DNA of 64,000 nt from Metabacillus mangrovi (GCF_009711125.1 NZ_WMIB01000001.1:434001-498000); one strand, 5' to 3'; shown: positions 45,700-54,236, numbered from the stretch's first letter. Translations and numbers: made by a program. Notes: generated by a model not told the origin, from the sequence alone.

Positions 45700-46743
45700 T
45701 TACAGCCCCCCATCCAAAAAATGCTTCAGCTCTTCCGGAAGCACATCAAGCGCGCCGCGGTTCAAATAATAGTTTGATCCGGTGTTCCCGGCGATTCGTG
45801 CAGCCTTCAGTGTTTTTAAATGATGGTGAAGGGTCGTCTTGCCAATGCCGAGCTCCTCTGCCATGTCCTGCAGCGTCCAGTCTTTTGCAGCCAGCATTTT
45901 TACAAGCTTCAGCCTGACCTCATCTCCCAGCGCTTTATGCTTTTGGACGAGCGATGCACTCGGCATATACGGATCCTCCGGATGGATGCTGTCATTCGCC
46001 GCCGGATAATAAAACACCTTCGTCCCTTCCAGATCGGCTTCTATATTCCACGGCCTGTATGTAAGATGCGGGATGAGCAGCACCGTATGCACACCGGGCT
46101 CTGGCTGATAGCGGATGCCGCCGGTCGCCCACTCGATGAACGGCTCGGGCTCCATCTTCGTGCACATGGACTGTTTGGCCGAAGCATCTCTCTTTAAAAT
46201 AGCTGACAGGCTTTCCTGTTCAGGCTCAATAACAGCCTGATGCCAGCCTGCCATTACAGCAGCCAGATGACTTTTCAGCACTTCCGGGTCTTCTGTACAG
46301 ATGTGCCTGATATAGTCCGGATAAAAAGGATTCCATCCTGATTTTGCAATCAGCTCGTCCATCGCCGCTTTCTCCCCCGCTGCTGCGGCCCGTCTTTTAT
46401 TCTGCAGCTCTTCTCCGAGATACGGCAGACTTACATAGAGCAGCTCCTCATCAGGCAGTTCTGTCAGGTACGCTGTAAATTCGTCCAGCGTTTCAGCATT
46501 TTTTTCGTGCAGCAGCTGAAGGAGCGCTTTCCATGTATTGTTCTTTTCAATCGTGTCGAGCTCCTTTAACAACCTTTCCGGCATCCCTTTTTTGAGGTGC
46601 TTCCAATCCTTTTTCTCAAGCGTGCCGATCAGCCGTGAATTGGTCACAGCTGCAATCCCCAACGCAGCTTCCCATAGCAGGGACTGGCGGATTTGTGCCG
46701 TGTACGTCCCTCTTTTTTTTCCAGTTTCCAAAATGTATTCCAT
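45700..46743 (-). CDS. ArsR-type HTH regulator with a large N-terminal domain
   Basis: A 347-residue protein. The C-terminal 90 residues are an ArsR winged helix (HKALGDEVRLKLVKMLAAKD, then WTLQDMAEELGIGKTTLHHH and LKTLKAA). The N-terminal 260 residues (DUF5937-like in layout) are probably the ligand or sensor part. Likely a repressor of itself and the MFS pump. AGGGGGATGGAG site precedes the ATG. A palindrome occupies the promoter spacer (46780-46792). Confidence 0.87.
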   Translation of the reverse strand: MEYILETGKKRGTYTAQIRQSLLWEAALGIAAVTNSRLIGTLEKKDWKHLKKGMPERLLKELDTIEKNNTWKALLQLLHEKNAETLDEFTAYLTELPDEELLYVSLPYLGEELQNKRRAAAAGEKAAMDELIAKSGWNPFYPDYIRHICTEDPEVLKSHLAAVMAGWHQAVIEPEQESLSAILKRDASAKQSMCTKMEPEPFIEWATGGIRYQPEPGVHTVLLIPHLTYRPWNIEADLEGTKVFYYPAANDSIHPEDPYMPSASLVQKHKALGDEVRLKLVKMLAAKDWTLQDMAEELGIGKTTLHHHLKTLKAARIAGNTGSNYYLNRGALDVLPEELKHFLDGGL

Positions 46744-46765
46744 ATCTCCATCCCCCTTTATCTAT

Positions 46766-46794
46766 ATTCTATATTTTCTGAATTTATAATTCAA
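46766..46794 (-). promoter_or_regulatory. Promoter with internal palindrome for the ArsR-MFS operon
   Basis: Minus strand TTGAAT, 17 nt, TAGAAT. The spacer holds GAATTATAAATTC (GAATT-3-AATTC), a possible autoregulatory operator. Confidence 0.6.
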
Positions 46795-46826
46795 TAATTT
46801 TCGAACGCCTATTTTCTTTTTACCCA

Positions 46827-46855
46827 TTGACATTCTTTACCACGAGTCATATAGT
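46827..46855 (+). promoter_or_regulatory. SigA promoter of the YtrA-type operon
   Basis: TTGACA, 17 nt, TATAGT: perfect -35 and five of six -10 bases, about 50 nt before the GntR gene. Confidence 0.8.
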
Positions 46856-46875
46856 TAGTTGCATAAGTAATTAAC
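46854..46875 (+). promoter_or_regulatory. Candidate GntR/YtrA operator
   Basis: A 22-bp imperfect dyad starting GTTAGTTGC and ending GTAATTAAC (16 of 22 positions symmetric), beginning at the last bases of the -10 box. Position fits autorepression by the first gene. Confidence 0.55.
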
Positions 46876-46905
46876 CAACAAACTAAGGAAGGGGGCATCA
46901 TTCAA

Positions 46906-47268
46906 TTGATCGATGACAGCCGGCCCATCTATGTACAAATCGCAGAAAGAATCGAAAATGACATCATCGAAGGCGGTCTGCCTGAAGAATCGCAGGTTCC
47001 CTCCACCAATCAGTTCGCAGCCTTTTACCAAATCAATCCGGCTACTGCCGGGAAAGGAGTCAATCTTCTGGTCGATCAAGGCATTTTATATAAAAAAAGG
47101 GGTGTCGGCATGTTTGTTGCTTCTGGGGCTCTTGAAAAGCTGATGGAAAAAAGAAGAGAACAGTTCTTCGAGCAATATATTAAAACCATGCTTCACGAAG
47201 CGGAGAAAATCGGCATCACAGCTGACCAGCTGAATGAAATGATTCAAAAAGGGGCCAATAAACGATGA
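46906..47268 (+). CDS. GntR-family transcriptional regulator, YtrA subfamily
   Basis: A 120-residue regulator: winged helix DDSRPIYVQIAERIENDIIE...LPEESQVPSTNQFAAFYQIN and a short C-terminal dimerisation helix, the YtrA layout. TTG start with AAGGGGG about 10 nt upstream. It overlaps the ABC ATPase by 4 nt (ATGA). Likely represses its own operon via the dyad at 46854-46875; YtrA-type operons respond to cell-wall antibiotics in B. subtilis. Confidence 0.9.
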   Translation: MIDDSRPIYVQIAERIENDIIEGGLPEESQVPSTNQFAAFYQINPATAGKGVNLLVDQGILYKKRGVGMFVASGALEKLMEKRREQFFEQYIKTMLHEAEKIGITADQLNEMIQKGANKR

Positions 47269-48161
47269 ACCGTATAGCAGAAGTAAACGGGCTTACGAAA
47301 TCCTATGGAAAGAACACAGCCGTCGCAGGAATCGATTTTTCATTAGAGCCGAATAAAATTTACGGCCTTCTCGGAAGGAACGGGGCCGGTAAAACGACGG
47401 TCATGAATATGATCACCTCACGGATCTTCCCTTCAAGCGGAGACGTACGGATCTTCGGGGAGGATCCCTTTGAAAACCGAAGTGTCCTCAGCCAGATCTG
47501 TTTTATTAAAGAAAGCCAGAAGTACCCCGATACGTTCAACATCGCTGATTTATTTGATATTTGCTCTTCTGCGTTTCCGAACTGGGATCAGGAATATGCC
47601 GACACATTAATTAAAGACTTTAATCTCCCGCTCAACCGCAAGATGAAAAAACTTTCCCGCGGGATGCTTTCTGCCGCCGGCATCATTATCGGCCTTGCCA
47701 GCAGAGCGCCGCTGACGATTTTTGATGAACCTTACCTTGGGCTTGATGCAGTAGCGAGAAACATCTTTTATGACCGCCTGATCGAAGACTACAGCAGCCA
47801 TCCCCGCACGATCATCCTGTCGACACACTTGATTGATGAAGTCAGTAAAATCCTCGAGCACGTCCTTGTCATTGACCAGGGAAAACTGATCATGAACCAA
47901 GAGGCAGATGCCATTCGCGGCAAAGCCTTTACGATTGTCGGACCTGCCGCAAAAGCCGCAGCTTTCACACACGGAAGAGAGATCCTGAAGCATGAAGCAA
48001 TAGGCGGATTTGTTTCCGTAACGGTGATGGGCAGCCTGAGCCTGGAAGAAAAACAGGAAGCAGCCCAAGCTGGACTGGAACTTGCGCCCGTGTCTCTTCA
48101 GCAGCTGATCATCCATTTAACGACCGCTTCTGCAGAAACAAAGGAGGAAAACGCGCGATGA
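47265..48161 (+). CDS. ABC transporter ATP-binding protein
   Basis: A 298-residue ATPase. Walker A GRNGAGKTT, Q-loop region ICFIKESQ, signature LSRGML (LSxGx variant), Walker B LTIFDEP and H-loop LSTHLIDE. The C-terminal 80 residues are typical of antibiotic-type exporters. Middle gene of the regulator-ATPase-permease unit; overlaps both neighbours by 4 nt. Confidence 0.93.
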   Translation: MNRIAEVNGLTKSYGKNTAVAGIDFSLEPNKIYGLLGRNGAGKTTVMNMITSRIFPSSGDVRIFGEDPFENRSVLSQICFIKESQKYPDTFNIADLFDICSSAFPNWDQEYADTLIKDFNLPLNRKMKKLSRGMLSAAGIIIGLASRAPLTIFDEPYLGLDAVARNIFYDRLIEDYSSHPRTIILSTHLIDEVSKILEHVLVIDQGKLIMNQEADAIRGKAFTIVGPAAKAAAFTHGREILKHEAIGGFVSVTVMGSLSLEEKQEAAQAGLELAPVSLQQLIIHLTTASAETKEENAR

Positions 48162-48835
48162 ACCCCACTGCTGCCGTAATGAAAATTCACCTCAGGTATG
48201 TCCTTACTCTGCTGTATCTGCCATGGATTATCACTCTGTCAAGTCTGCTTATCAACCTCTTCGTTGCGTATATCGTCAAAGAGGGGTTTTATACTGGGGG
48301 GATCATGACAATCTTTGTATTCATGTTTGTGTCCGGCATCGTCATCCCTGCCCAAACCTTTCCGTTCGCTCTCGACTTGAGCCTGCGCAGAAAAGACTAC
48401 TTTAAAGGAACCCTTTCCATTTTTCTTCTCACAAGCATATTGACTGCTGTTTTGCTTACTCTCTTTTCCTTTCTGGAAAACATAACAGGAGGATTTGGCG
48501 CAGGCATTCACTTCTTCAGCCTTCTTGATGCGTTCAGCCAAAACCCATTCTGGCAATTTTGGATCTTTTTCATTCTATTACTCTTTAACTTTATGTTCGG
48601 ACTGCTGATCGCGAGCCTATTCCAGCGTTTTGGAAAAAACGGTATGTACGTTTTCTTCTCTGTTCTCGTGCTTCTGCTGACCGTCCTAAGTCTGCTCTTC
48701 ACTTATTTTCAATGGTGGGTTCCGTTCTTTAGCTACTTGGCAGGCAACCTGAACACCACTGCTGTAGGCATCTTTATCATCAGTCTGCTGCTTCCTGTGT
48801 TCTCTTACGGGCTGCTTCGGAGAGCTTCAATCTGA
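48158..48835 (+). CDS. ABC transporter permease
   Basis: A 225-residue protein with six hydrophobic segments (about 13-38, 47-68, 80-106, 130-152, 160-183, 195-218). It has no solute-binding domain, as expected of the export-type partner of the ATPase upstream. Substrate unknown. Translation is coupled to the ATPase gene (ATGA overlap). Confidence 0.87.
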   Translation: MNPTAAVMKIHLRYVLTLLYLPWIITLSSLLINLFVAYIVKEGFYTGGIMTIFVFMFVSGIVIPAQTFPFALDLSLRRKDYFKGTLSIFLLTSILTAVLLTLFSFLENITGGFGAGIHFFSLLDAFSQNPFWQFWIFFILLLFNFMFGLLIASLFQRFGKNGMYVFFSVLVLLLTVLSLLFTYFQWWVPFFSYLAGNLNTTAVGIFIISLLLPVFSYGLLRRASI

Positions 48836-48882
48836 TTTGTTCAAATCATCTATTCCCATTTTAAGGAAAGAAGGAAAACTCA

Positions 48883-49647
48883 ATGATCGATCTATTCCCA
48901 ATGAAGATGTTCGGGCAGAACCGGATGATCCGTGTCTATCTTCCCCCCGCCTATGCCCGTTCTGAAAAATCATATCCGGTTTTATATGTGCACGACGGGC
49001 AGAATGTCTTTTCGGATTCTACAGCTGTTGGAGGAGGTGTTTCTTTAAACCTCGAAGAATTCCTTGATCGCAATGAGTATGGATTGATTGTCGCTGCTAT
49101 TGATTTGAATACGGCAGGAGAAGAACGGATCCATGAGCTTTGTCCATGGAAGTGCGGGCATTTTTGTGCAGAGGTGCTGGGGCAGCCGAGCTCTGCCGGC
49201 GGCAAGGGAGAAGCTTATCTCGATTTTATCGTGAATGAACTGAAGCCCGCCTTGGACCGTCTTTACCGGACTGATTCAGAGCGCAGTTACATGGCCGGGA
49301 TTTCTTTAGGCGGATCATTCACGGTGTATGCAGCTTGCCGTTACCCGGACATTTTCAAGAGAGCTGCCGGCCTGTCTTCCGGATTTTACCGGAATCAGGA
49401 GGAGCTTGAGAATCTCATTGAATCGGCAGATTTATCCGGTATGGAACGGCTTTATTTGGACTGCGGAACCAATGAAAACCCCGACATTCGCATCCGTGAA
49501 AGCTTTTTGGAATCCAATAAGCGCATTTTTCAAAAACTTGATGGAAAAGTTCAAAATCAGCGCTTCTCCATTATTCCAGACGGCATTCATCATTATTCCA
49601 GCTTCAGGTCCCGTTTCCCTGAAGTTCTGGATTATTTGCTGAAATGA
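48883..49647 (+). CDS. Esterase of the enterochelin-esterase/EstD family
   Basis: A 254-residue alpha/beta hydrolase. LYVHDGQNVFSDS is the family N-terminal signature, the nucleophile lies in AGISLGGSFTVYAA and the histidine in IPDGIHHYSSF. No signal peptide, so cytoplasmic. AAGGAAAGAAGG upstream of the ATG; the gap of 47 nt after the ABC permease allows read-through. Confidence 0.88.
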   Translation: MIDLFPMKMFGQNRMIRVYLPPAYARSEKSYPVLYVHDGQNVFSDSTAVGGGVSLNLEEFLDRNEYGLIVAAIDLNTAGEERIHELCPWKCGHFCAEVLGQPSSAGGKGEAYLDFIVNELKPALDRLYRTDSERSYMAGISLGGSFTVYAACRYPDIFKRAAGLSSGFYRNQEELENLIESADLSGMERLYLDCGTNENPDIRIRESFLESNKRIFQKLDGKVQNQRFSIIPDGIHHYSSFRSRFPEVLDYLLK

Positions 49648-49676
49648 AAAAGGAGGCGCCACTGCGCCTCCTTTTT
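49648..49676. terminator. Bidirectional terminator
   Basis: AAAAGGAGGCGC/GCGCCTCCTTTT perfect 12-bp stem, 4-nt loop; serves the esterase and the convergent yqkC. Confidence 0.9.
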
Positions 49677-49918
49677 CACAACACGTCCGTTACATCTTCC
49701 ATGTTCTCCCGCATCCAGCTGATCGCGTCATCGATCGTCGGGAATTCCTGGGCCTGGAACGTCATTTCGTCCTGCAGGAGCCAGACGTTTTTCTGTTCGT
49801 CATGGATTCCGCCGATGGACCAGTGCATCAGGCTGTATGGATGATTGTTGTTTAAAAACGATACCCACGTTTTATCCTGGGCAATGTTTTTCATGGATTG
49901 AAATTTGTCTTTTTTCAC
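49676..49918 (-). CDS. yqkC: DUF2552 protein YqkC
   Basis: An 80-residue protein with [22 protein letters not shown] and [11 protein letters not shown], matching YqkC (DUF2552). Function unknown. GTG start with GAGG 8 nt upstream. It follows yqkB by 10 nt, the same pair as in B. subtilis. Confidence 0.83.
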   Translation of the reverse strand: MKKDKFQSMKNIAQDKTWVSFLNNNHPYSLMHWSIGGIHDEQKNVWLLQDEMTFQAQEFPTIDDAISWMRENMEDVTDVL

Positions 49919-49928
49919 ATTCTTGTCC

Positions 49929-50252
49929 TCACTTAACCGTTAAACTCATACGCGGATTGAGCATCTGTGAAGGGCTTTTCAGCGCGAACGTATTGGCGGA
50001 TTCCAGGAAATCAACCGTCATCTCTTCATCAAGAAAGACGAGCTTCGTCTTTTCCAGAAGAACCGGCTTATAGTTCGTGTTCACCTCTATGTCATCCTCT
50101 TCGGTTTCCCTTACAATCCATAGTGCTGCAACACCGGATACTACACAGCCGCAGCCCTCTGTATCATATTTCAGTTTCAGATGTGCGTCCGGATGTCCGT
50201 CAAGCACTGGGGCGATCCGGTCGATGGCCCGTTGGGTAAATGTAAATTTCAT
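49929..50252 (-). CDS. yqkB: HesB/IscA-like iron-sulfur protein YqkB
   Basis: A 107-residue protein of the iron-sulfur cluster biosynthesis family (HesB-like). [17 protein letters not shown] start; the conserved cysteines lie in [13 protein letters not shown] (about residues 32-44). The C-terminal CxC of true A-type carriers is absent, which is normal for YqkB. Start at 50252, 8 nt after AAGAAGG. Confidence 0.86.
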   Translation of the reverse strand: MKFTFTQRAIDRIAPVLDGHPDAHLKLKYDTEGCGCVVSGVAALWIVRETEEDDIEVNTNYKPVLLEKTKLVFLDEEMTVDFLESANTFALKSPSQMLNPRMSLTVK

Positions 50253-50396
50253 ACTCTGCACCTTCTTTTGGATGATGTATGGACAGTGTACCATAAACTT
50301 TGCCGCGGCGCCTGATTAAAGCCGCAAGGCCGTTGCTTTTTCAGCCCGTTCCGATTACCATTAGAGTATCTTTTTTCCGGGAAAGGAGGACTTGCG

Positions 50397-50606
50397 ATGT
50401 CTAAAGTGCAAATTAAAATACTGGATAACGGCCCTTTTCGTGTCACCGGTGATGTAGAGCTGGTCGACGCGGATGGCAATGTGTATCCTGCCAAGCCTGC
50501 CTTTTCCCTTTGCCGGTGCGGCCAGTCAAAGAAAATGCCGTATTGCGATGCAACCCATAAGGGAACATTTGATTCGTGCGTACGTGCTGAAAAAGAATTG
50601 GACTAA
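50397..50606 (+). CDS. CDGSH iron-sulfur domain protein
   Basis: A 69-residue protein. The motif CRCGQSKKMPYCDATH supplies the three Cys and one His that bind a [2Fe-2S] cluster in mitoNEET-type proteins. The N-terminal half is a beta-rich part. Role unknown, possibly redox or cluster transfer. AAAGGAGG 7 nt before the ATG. It is 21 nt before the HPr-like gene, so the two likely share a transcript. Confidence 0.93.
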   Translation: MSKVQIKILDNGPFRVTGDVELVDADGNVYPAKPAFSLCRCGQSKKMPYCDATHKGTFDSCVRAEKELD

Positions 50607-50627
50607 TTTGATCAGGGGGATGGGAAA

Positions 50628-50864
50628 ATGAAGGTTCGCGTACTAAAGCCTGTATTTGCGGATTCGGCAAGCCAGCTTGTTCACACAGCCAATCAGTTTG
50701 AAGAAAGAATTCTGATCAAAAAAGCGCATTGGGTCATCGATGCGAAAAGCCTGCTTGGCGTTCTCGCACTCTCTCTGCAGCCAGGTGAAGAAGTGGAGAT
50801 CGACGCAGAAGGAAATGCTTCAGCTGAAGAATCCTTTTTAAATATCGGCCTTTTTGAAAAATAA
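50628..50864 (+). CDS. HPr-like protein without the active-site histidine
   Basis: A 78-residue protein with an HPr fold. The C-terminal half is clear: AKSLLGVLALSLQPGEEVEI aligns with HPr NLKSIMGVMSLGIAKGAEIT, keeping Ser46. At the N-terminus PVFADSASQLVHTA aligns with GIHARPATVLVQTA, so His15 is Phe10 here and Arg17 is Asp. It cannot act as a normal PTS carrier. Crh of B. subtilis also lacks His15 but keeps Ser46. GGGGAT site upstream of the ATG. Confidence 0.85.
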   Translation: MKVRVLKPVFADSASQLVHTANQFEERILIKKAHWVIDAKSLLGVLALSLQPGEEVEIDAEGNASAEESFLNIGLFEK

Positions 50865-50867
50865 GGA

Positions 50868-50903
50868 AAAGACCAATTGGATTCTCTCCAGTTGGTCTTT
50901 TTT
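50868..50903 (+). terminator. Terminator of the CDGSH/HPr-like pair
   Basis: AAAGACCAATTGGA/TCCAGTTGGTCTTT near-perfect stem, 5-nt loop, T run. Confidence 0.9.
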
Positions 50904-50905
50904 CG

Positions 50906-51241
50906 TCAATCCCCGTGCAGTTTGATTTTAACGACCCGGGTGAGCGGAATCATCTTCCGTTTTCCTGCTTCGTCTACAATTCTCAGCGCCTGCTGGATCT
51001 GGTCAAAAAAGTGGATCCGCCCTGTGTGAAGAATGAGCTGCTCATGCTCATGCACGGTAAACTGCAGCAGCTGGTTGTCTTCCATCGCCTGGCAGATGAT
51101 CTCGTTGAACTCCTCCAGCTGCTGGTCATCCACCTCCGGCTTCACCGTATAGCGCTCTTCCTCTTTCCATTGCCGCAGCAGCTTCACATGCTCCGGCAGC
51201 ATCATCGAGGTCCACTTGATATTGCCGCGGTCGCGTATCAC
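50906..51241 (-). CDS. yqjX: YolD-like family protein
   Basis: A 111-residue protein of the YolD family (MIRDRGNIKWTSMMLPEHVKLL start), commonly encoded behind Y-family polymerases in Bacillus. Its biochemical role is unknown. It follows the polymerase gene by 17 nt and is probably induced with it in the SOS response. GGAGGGGAGC-type site upstream. Confidence 0.88.
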   Translation of the reverse strand: MIRDRGNIKWTSMMLPEHVKLLRQWKEEERYTVKPEVDDQQLEEFNEIICQAMEDNQLLQFTVHEHEQLILHTGRIHFFDQIQQALRIVDEAGKRKMIPLTRVVKIKLHGD

Positions 51242-51258
51242 TCCGCTCCCCTCCTTCC

Positions 51259-52515
51259 TTATGCTTTATGCCCGCCGACGAGTGTCGCCCGGTGCTTCGC
51301 CGTTCCCGCTTTTGTATAGGAAACCGCTCTGAGAAGCGAATCAGAGCCATATTTGCTCCGGATCGAATCCATCACATATCCAAGAGTCCGGTGCTTCTCC
51401 CGGTCCGGCTGAAACAGATTCAGCTGGCTTTCTGCATCTTCTTCAATATTGGAGAGGGCGATGGAAATCTTCCGGACGGTTCTTCCTTCATAAAACTCCT
51501 CAAACAGCTCAAGGCATGTGCGGTAAAGGTCCATCGTAATGTTCGTCGGCTCTTCCATCGTCCGCGACCGGTAAAAGCCGCCGCCAAGCTCATCCTTGCT
51601 GTAGCCGACCCCGAAGCTGATCGTCCGTCCGGCCCTGTAGTGGTGGCGCGCCCTTCTCGCCACCTCCTCGCACATTTCCAGGATGACATGCTTCACTTCT
51701 TCAGGATCCGTGTAATCACGCATTAAAATCTGGCTTTTGCCAAAGCTGATCTGCCCCTGCATAATCGGTTCGCCGATGTCTGACAGATCGACGCCCCATG
51801 CATGGTAGTAAAGCTGGTTGCCCATGATGCCGAATTTTTTCTCCAGCCTCTCAAGCGGATACGCGGCCAGCTGTCCGATACTGAAAATGCCCATCCGGTT
51901 CAGGTTCTTTTCCATCCTGCCGCCAATGCCCCACATCTGGCTCAAAGGCTTCAGGCTCCACAGCTTTTCCTCTACATCGTCATACGTCCACTCGGCTACA
52001 CCTGTCTTCTTCGCATCAATATCAAGGCACACCTTGGACAAAAGCATATTCGGCCCGATTCCAATCGCACACGGCAGCTGAAATTCACGCTCCATCTCAT
52101 TTTTAATCTTCCAGGCGATTGTATGGGCGTCGCCCCACAGGTGCTCCACTCCATCGACCTGGATAAAACTTTCGTCAACACTGTAAATATGAATGGCTTC
52201 TCTTGGCACATAGCGGTGAAACATCTTGGAAAGTTCAGTGGAAATGCGGATAAACAGCGCCATTTTCGGGTTTACCACGTGGATCCGGGGATCATCCGGA
52301 ATTTCAAATTTTCTTGATCCTGTTTTAATGTTAAAATCCTTTTTTAACCGGGGAGATGCGGCCAGTACCACACTTCCCTGCCGTTCGGTGTCCCCGACGA
52401 CAGCGAGGTAGCACGTATGTGGATCAAGCCCCATCAGGACCGCCGCACAGCTCGCATAAAAACTTTTCATATCAATACAGAGAATCTTCTTTTTGGGAAG
52501 CTGGTCATAATCCAT
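51259..52515 (-). CDS. yqjW: Y-family DNA polymerase (YqjW/UvrX type)
   Basis: A 418-residue translesion polymerase. Catalytic carboxylates: CIDMKSFYASCAA (metal Asp) and YSVDESFIQ (Asp-Glu). A helix-hairpin-helix (MWGIGGRMEKNLNRMGIFSI) and little-finger domain follow. The C-terminal SQLNLF resembles a sliding-clamp-binding box (QxxLF). GAGGGG precedes the ATG. It forms an operon with the YolD-like gene and has an SOS box upstream. Confidence 0.93.
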   Translation of the reverse strand: MDYDQLPKKKILCIDMKSFYASCAAVLMGLDPHTCYLAVVGDTERQGSVVLAASPRLKKDFNIKTGSRKFEIPDDPRIHVVNPKMALFIRISTELSKMFHRYVPREAIHIYSVDESFIQVDGVEHLWGDAHTIAWKIKNEMEREFQLPCAIGIGPNMLLSKVCLDIDAKKTGVAEWTYDDVEEKLWSLKPLSQMWGIGGRMEKNLNRMGIFSIGQLAAYPLERLEKKFGIMGNQLYYHAWGVDLSDIGEPIMQGQISFGKSQILMRDYTDPEEVKHVILEMCEEVARRARHHYRAGRTISFGVGYSKDELGGGFYRSRTMEEPTNITMDLYRTCLELFEEFYEGRTVRKISIALSNIEEDAESQLNLFQPDREKHRTLGYVMDSIRSKYGSDSLLRAVSYTKAGTAKHRATLVGGHKA

Positions 52516-52553
52516 TCCTTACCCCTCCGCTAAGAATATATGTTCGTAGTCCT

Positions 52554-52587
52554 ATTATACCGCTAATCATAATCGAATAAACGTTCG
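52554..52587 (-). promoter_or_regulatory. SOS-controlled promoter of yqjW-yqjX
   Basis: Minus strand CGAACGTTTATTCG (52574-52587) fits the Bacillus LexA box CGAACnnnnGTTCG at nine of ten fixed bases and overlaps the -35 region of a TATAAT box at 52554-52559. Confidence 0.75.
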
Positions 52588-52739
52588 TATTCAATGGTAG
52601 TTTTTGGCGAAGTGTGAAAAAATGCATGACAGCAGGCTTCAGGAAATCGTTTCCTCTTTGAAAATTCTTTTTTGGGCATATGGGATTACTTTGAATCGAG
52701 GAGAATTGGCCAAGCAGCTCAGCACGGCTCTGGAGCCCG

Positions 52740-53620
52740 TTATATCTGCGAGACCGATACCTGCCGAAAACCTCCTTTCCAGCACAAATAGCGGCTGTGG
52801 AGACCGATCCCGCACGAACCGGTCTCAGGAGACGCTATCTCATATGAGACGGGGTATTTTCCATCGTTTCGGTCTCAGAAGACGCTATTTTTGTAAAATG
52901 AGCCTGTTTTCGCCCCAAAACCCACAAATAACGGCTCTGGAGACCGATCCCGTACGAACCGGTATCAGGAGACGCTATCTCATATGAGACGGGGCATTTT
53001 CCATCGTTTCGGTCTCAGAAGACGCTATTTTTGTAAAATGATCCTTTTTCGCCCTAAATTCCATAAATAACGGCCCTGGAGACCGATAACTTCCGAAAAC
53101 CACCTTTCCAGCACAAATAGCGGCTCTGGAGACCGATCACGCACGAACCGGTCTCAGGAGACGCTATCTCATATGAGACGGGGCATTTTCCATCGTTTCG
53201 GTCTCAGAAGACGCTATTTTTGTAAAATGAACCTGTTTTCGCCCCAAATTCCATAAATAACGGCTCTGGAGACCGATACCTGCCGAAAACCGCTTTTCCA
53301 ACACAAATAGCGGCTCTGGAGACCGATCCCGCACAAACCGGTCTCAAAAGACGCTATCTCATATGAGACAGGGCATTTTCCATCGTTTCGGTCTCAGGAG
53401 ACGCTATCTCATATGAGACGGGGCATTTTCCATCGTTTCGGTCTCAGGAGACGCTATTTTTGTAAAATGATCCTGTTTTCGCCCCAAATTCCATAAATAA
53501 CGGCCCTGGAGACCGATACTTGCCGAAAACCGCTTTTCCAGCCCAAATAGCGGCTCTGGAGACCGATCCCGTACGAACCGATCTCAGGAGACGCTATGGG
53601 CATTCACCACCGTTTCAGCC
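52740..53620. repeat. 190-bp hairpin-repeat array, copy 2
   Basis: Same family as 23585-24245. Arm A (AATAGCGGCTCTGGAGACCG) recurs at 52788, 52928, 53067, 53117, 53257, 53307, 53497 and 53547, spaced alternately 140 and 50 nt (190-nt unit) with one duplicated segment before 53497. At 52788, 52928, 53117, 53307 and 53547 it is followed by a 13-nt loop and inverted arm B (GGTCTCAGGAGACGCTAT). Each unit also holds ATCTCATATGAGACGGGGCA. No credible gene lies within; a plus-strand open frame at 52604-52987 is repeat-driven. It separates yqjW from the gene at 53820. Confidence 0.93.
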
Positions 53621-53819
53621 TCAAAAGCCTTTTATTCATATAAAACGAGGCATTTATCCCTGAAACCGATAACTGCCAGTACCGGCCGCACGTTTTTCCT
53701 ATCCATCCCGCACAGCAGCCAACCCCGCCCCACCTTCTTAAATAAACACAAGCTGCCCAAAAATCCTGTATGAAAAACGCCACTGGTTGGAATATACTGT
53801 TAAAAAGGGGTGGAGTTTG

Positions 53820-54236
53820 ATGAACGTTTGGGTGAGGCAGGGTATTCTTTATTTGGCTTTCCTTTTGCTTGGCATCTGGCTGCTGTTTGAAGGAAGCATG
53901 TTTGAGTTGAGGCTGCAGGAGGAGGGAAAGGAAATTTATGATTTACGGACTTTGCTTGCATTTCAGGGTCTTTTTCCAGTAGCTTTGGGTATGCTTTTTG
54001 CGGTGCCGGATCTCGTTTTGGATTTTTGGCGGGAGGGACGCTGGAGGATACAGTGGATGAGGTTGATTTTCTTTGGACTGCCTCTTTTGTATGCTTTGTT
54101 TGTGAATCTTCAGTTTCTGTCAGGAGGGAATCTCCTGCCGGTTCCGCCTTTCTTTCCGGGTGGTTCGTACGTGGCTTTATATGGGGCAGGCTTTGGTTTT
54201 CTGCTCATTTCAAGCATAAGAAAGCAGCCCGTTTAG
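53820..54236 (+). CDS. Hypothetical membrane protein
   Basis: A 138-residue protein with four hydrophobic segments (about 5-23, 42-62, 76-92 and 110-130) and a short basic end. I do not recognise a family. Start ATG at 53820 after GGTGGAG (short spacing). It ends in a terminator hairpin that overlaps its last codons. Confidence 0.75.
   Translation: MNVWVRQGILYLAFLLLGIWLLFEGSMFELRLQEEGKEIYDLRTLLAFQGLFPVALGMLFAVPDLVLDFWREGRWRIQWMRLIFFGLPLLYALFVNLQFLSGGNLLPVPPFFPGGSYVALYGAGFGFLLISSIRKQPV

Noticed and set aside
52604-52987. A 127-codon plus-strand open frame
   Set aside because: Most of it lies in the hairpin array, no family resemblance, no good ribosome site, and it overlaps the SOS promoter region of yqjW.
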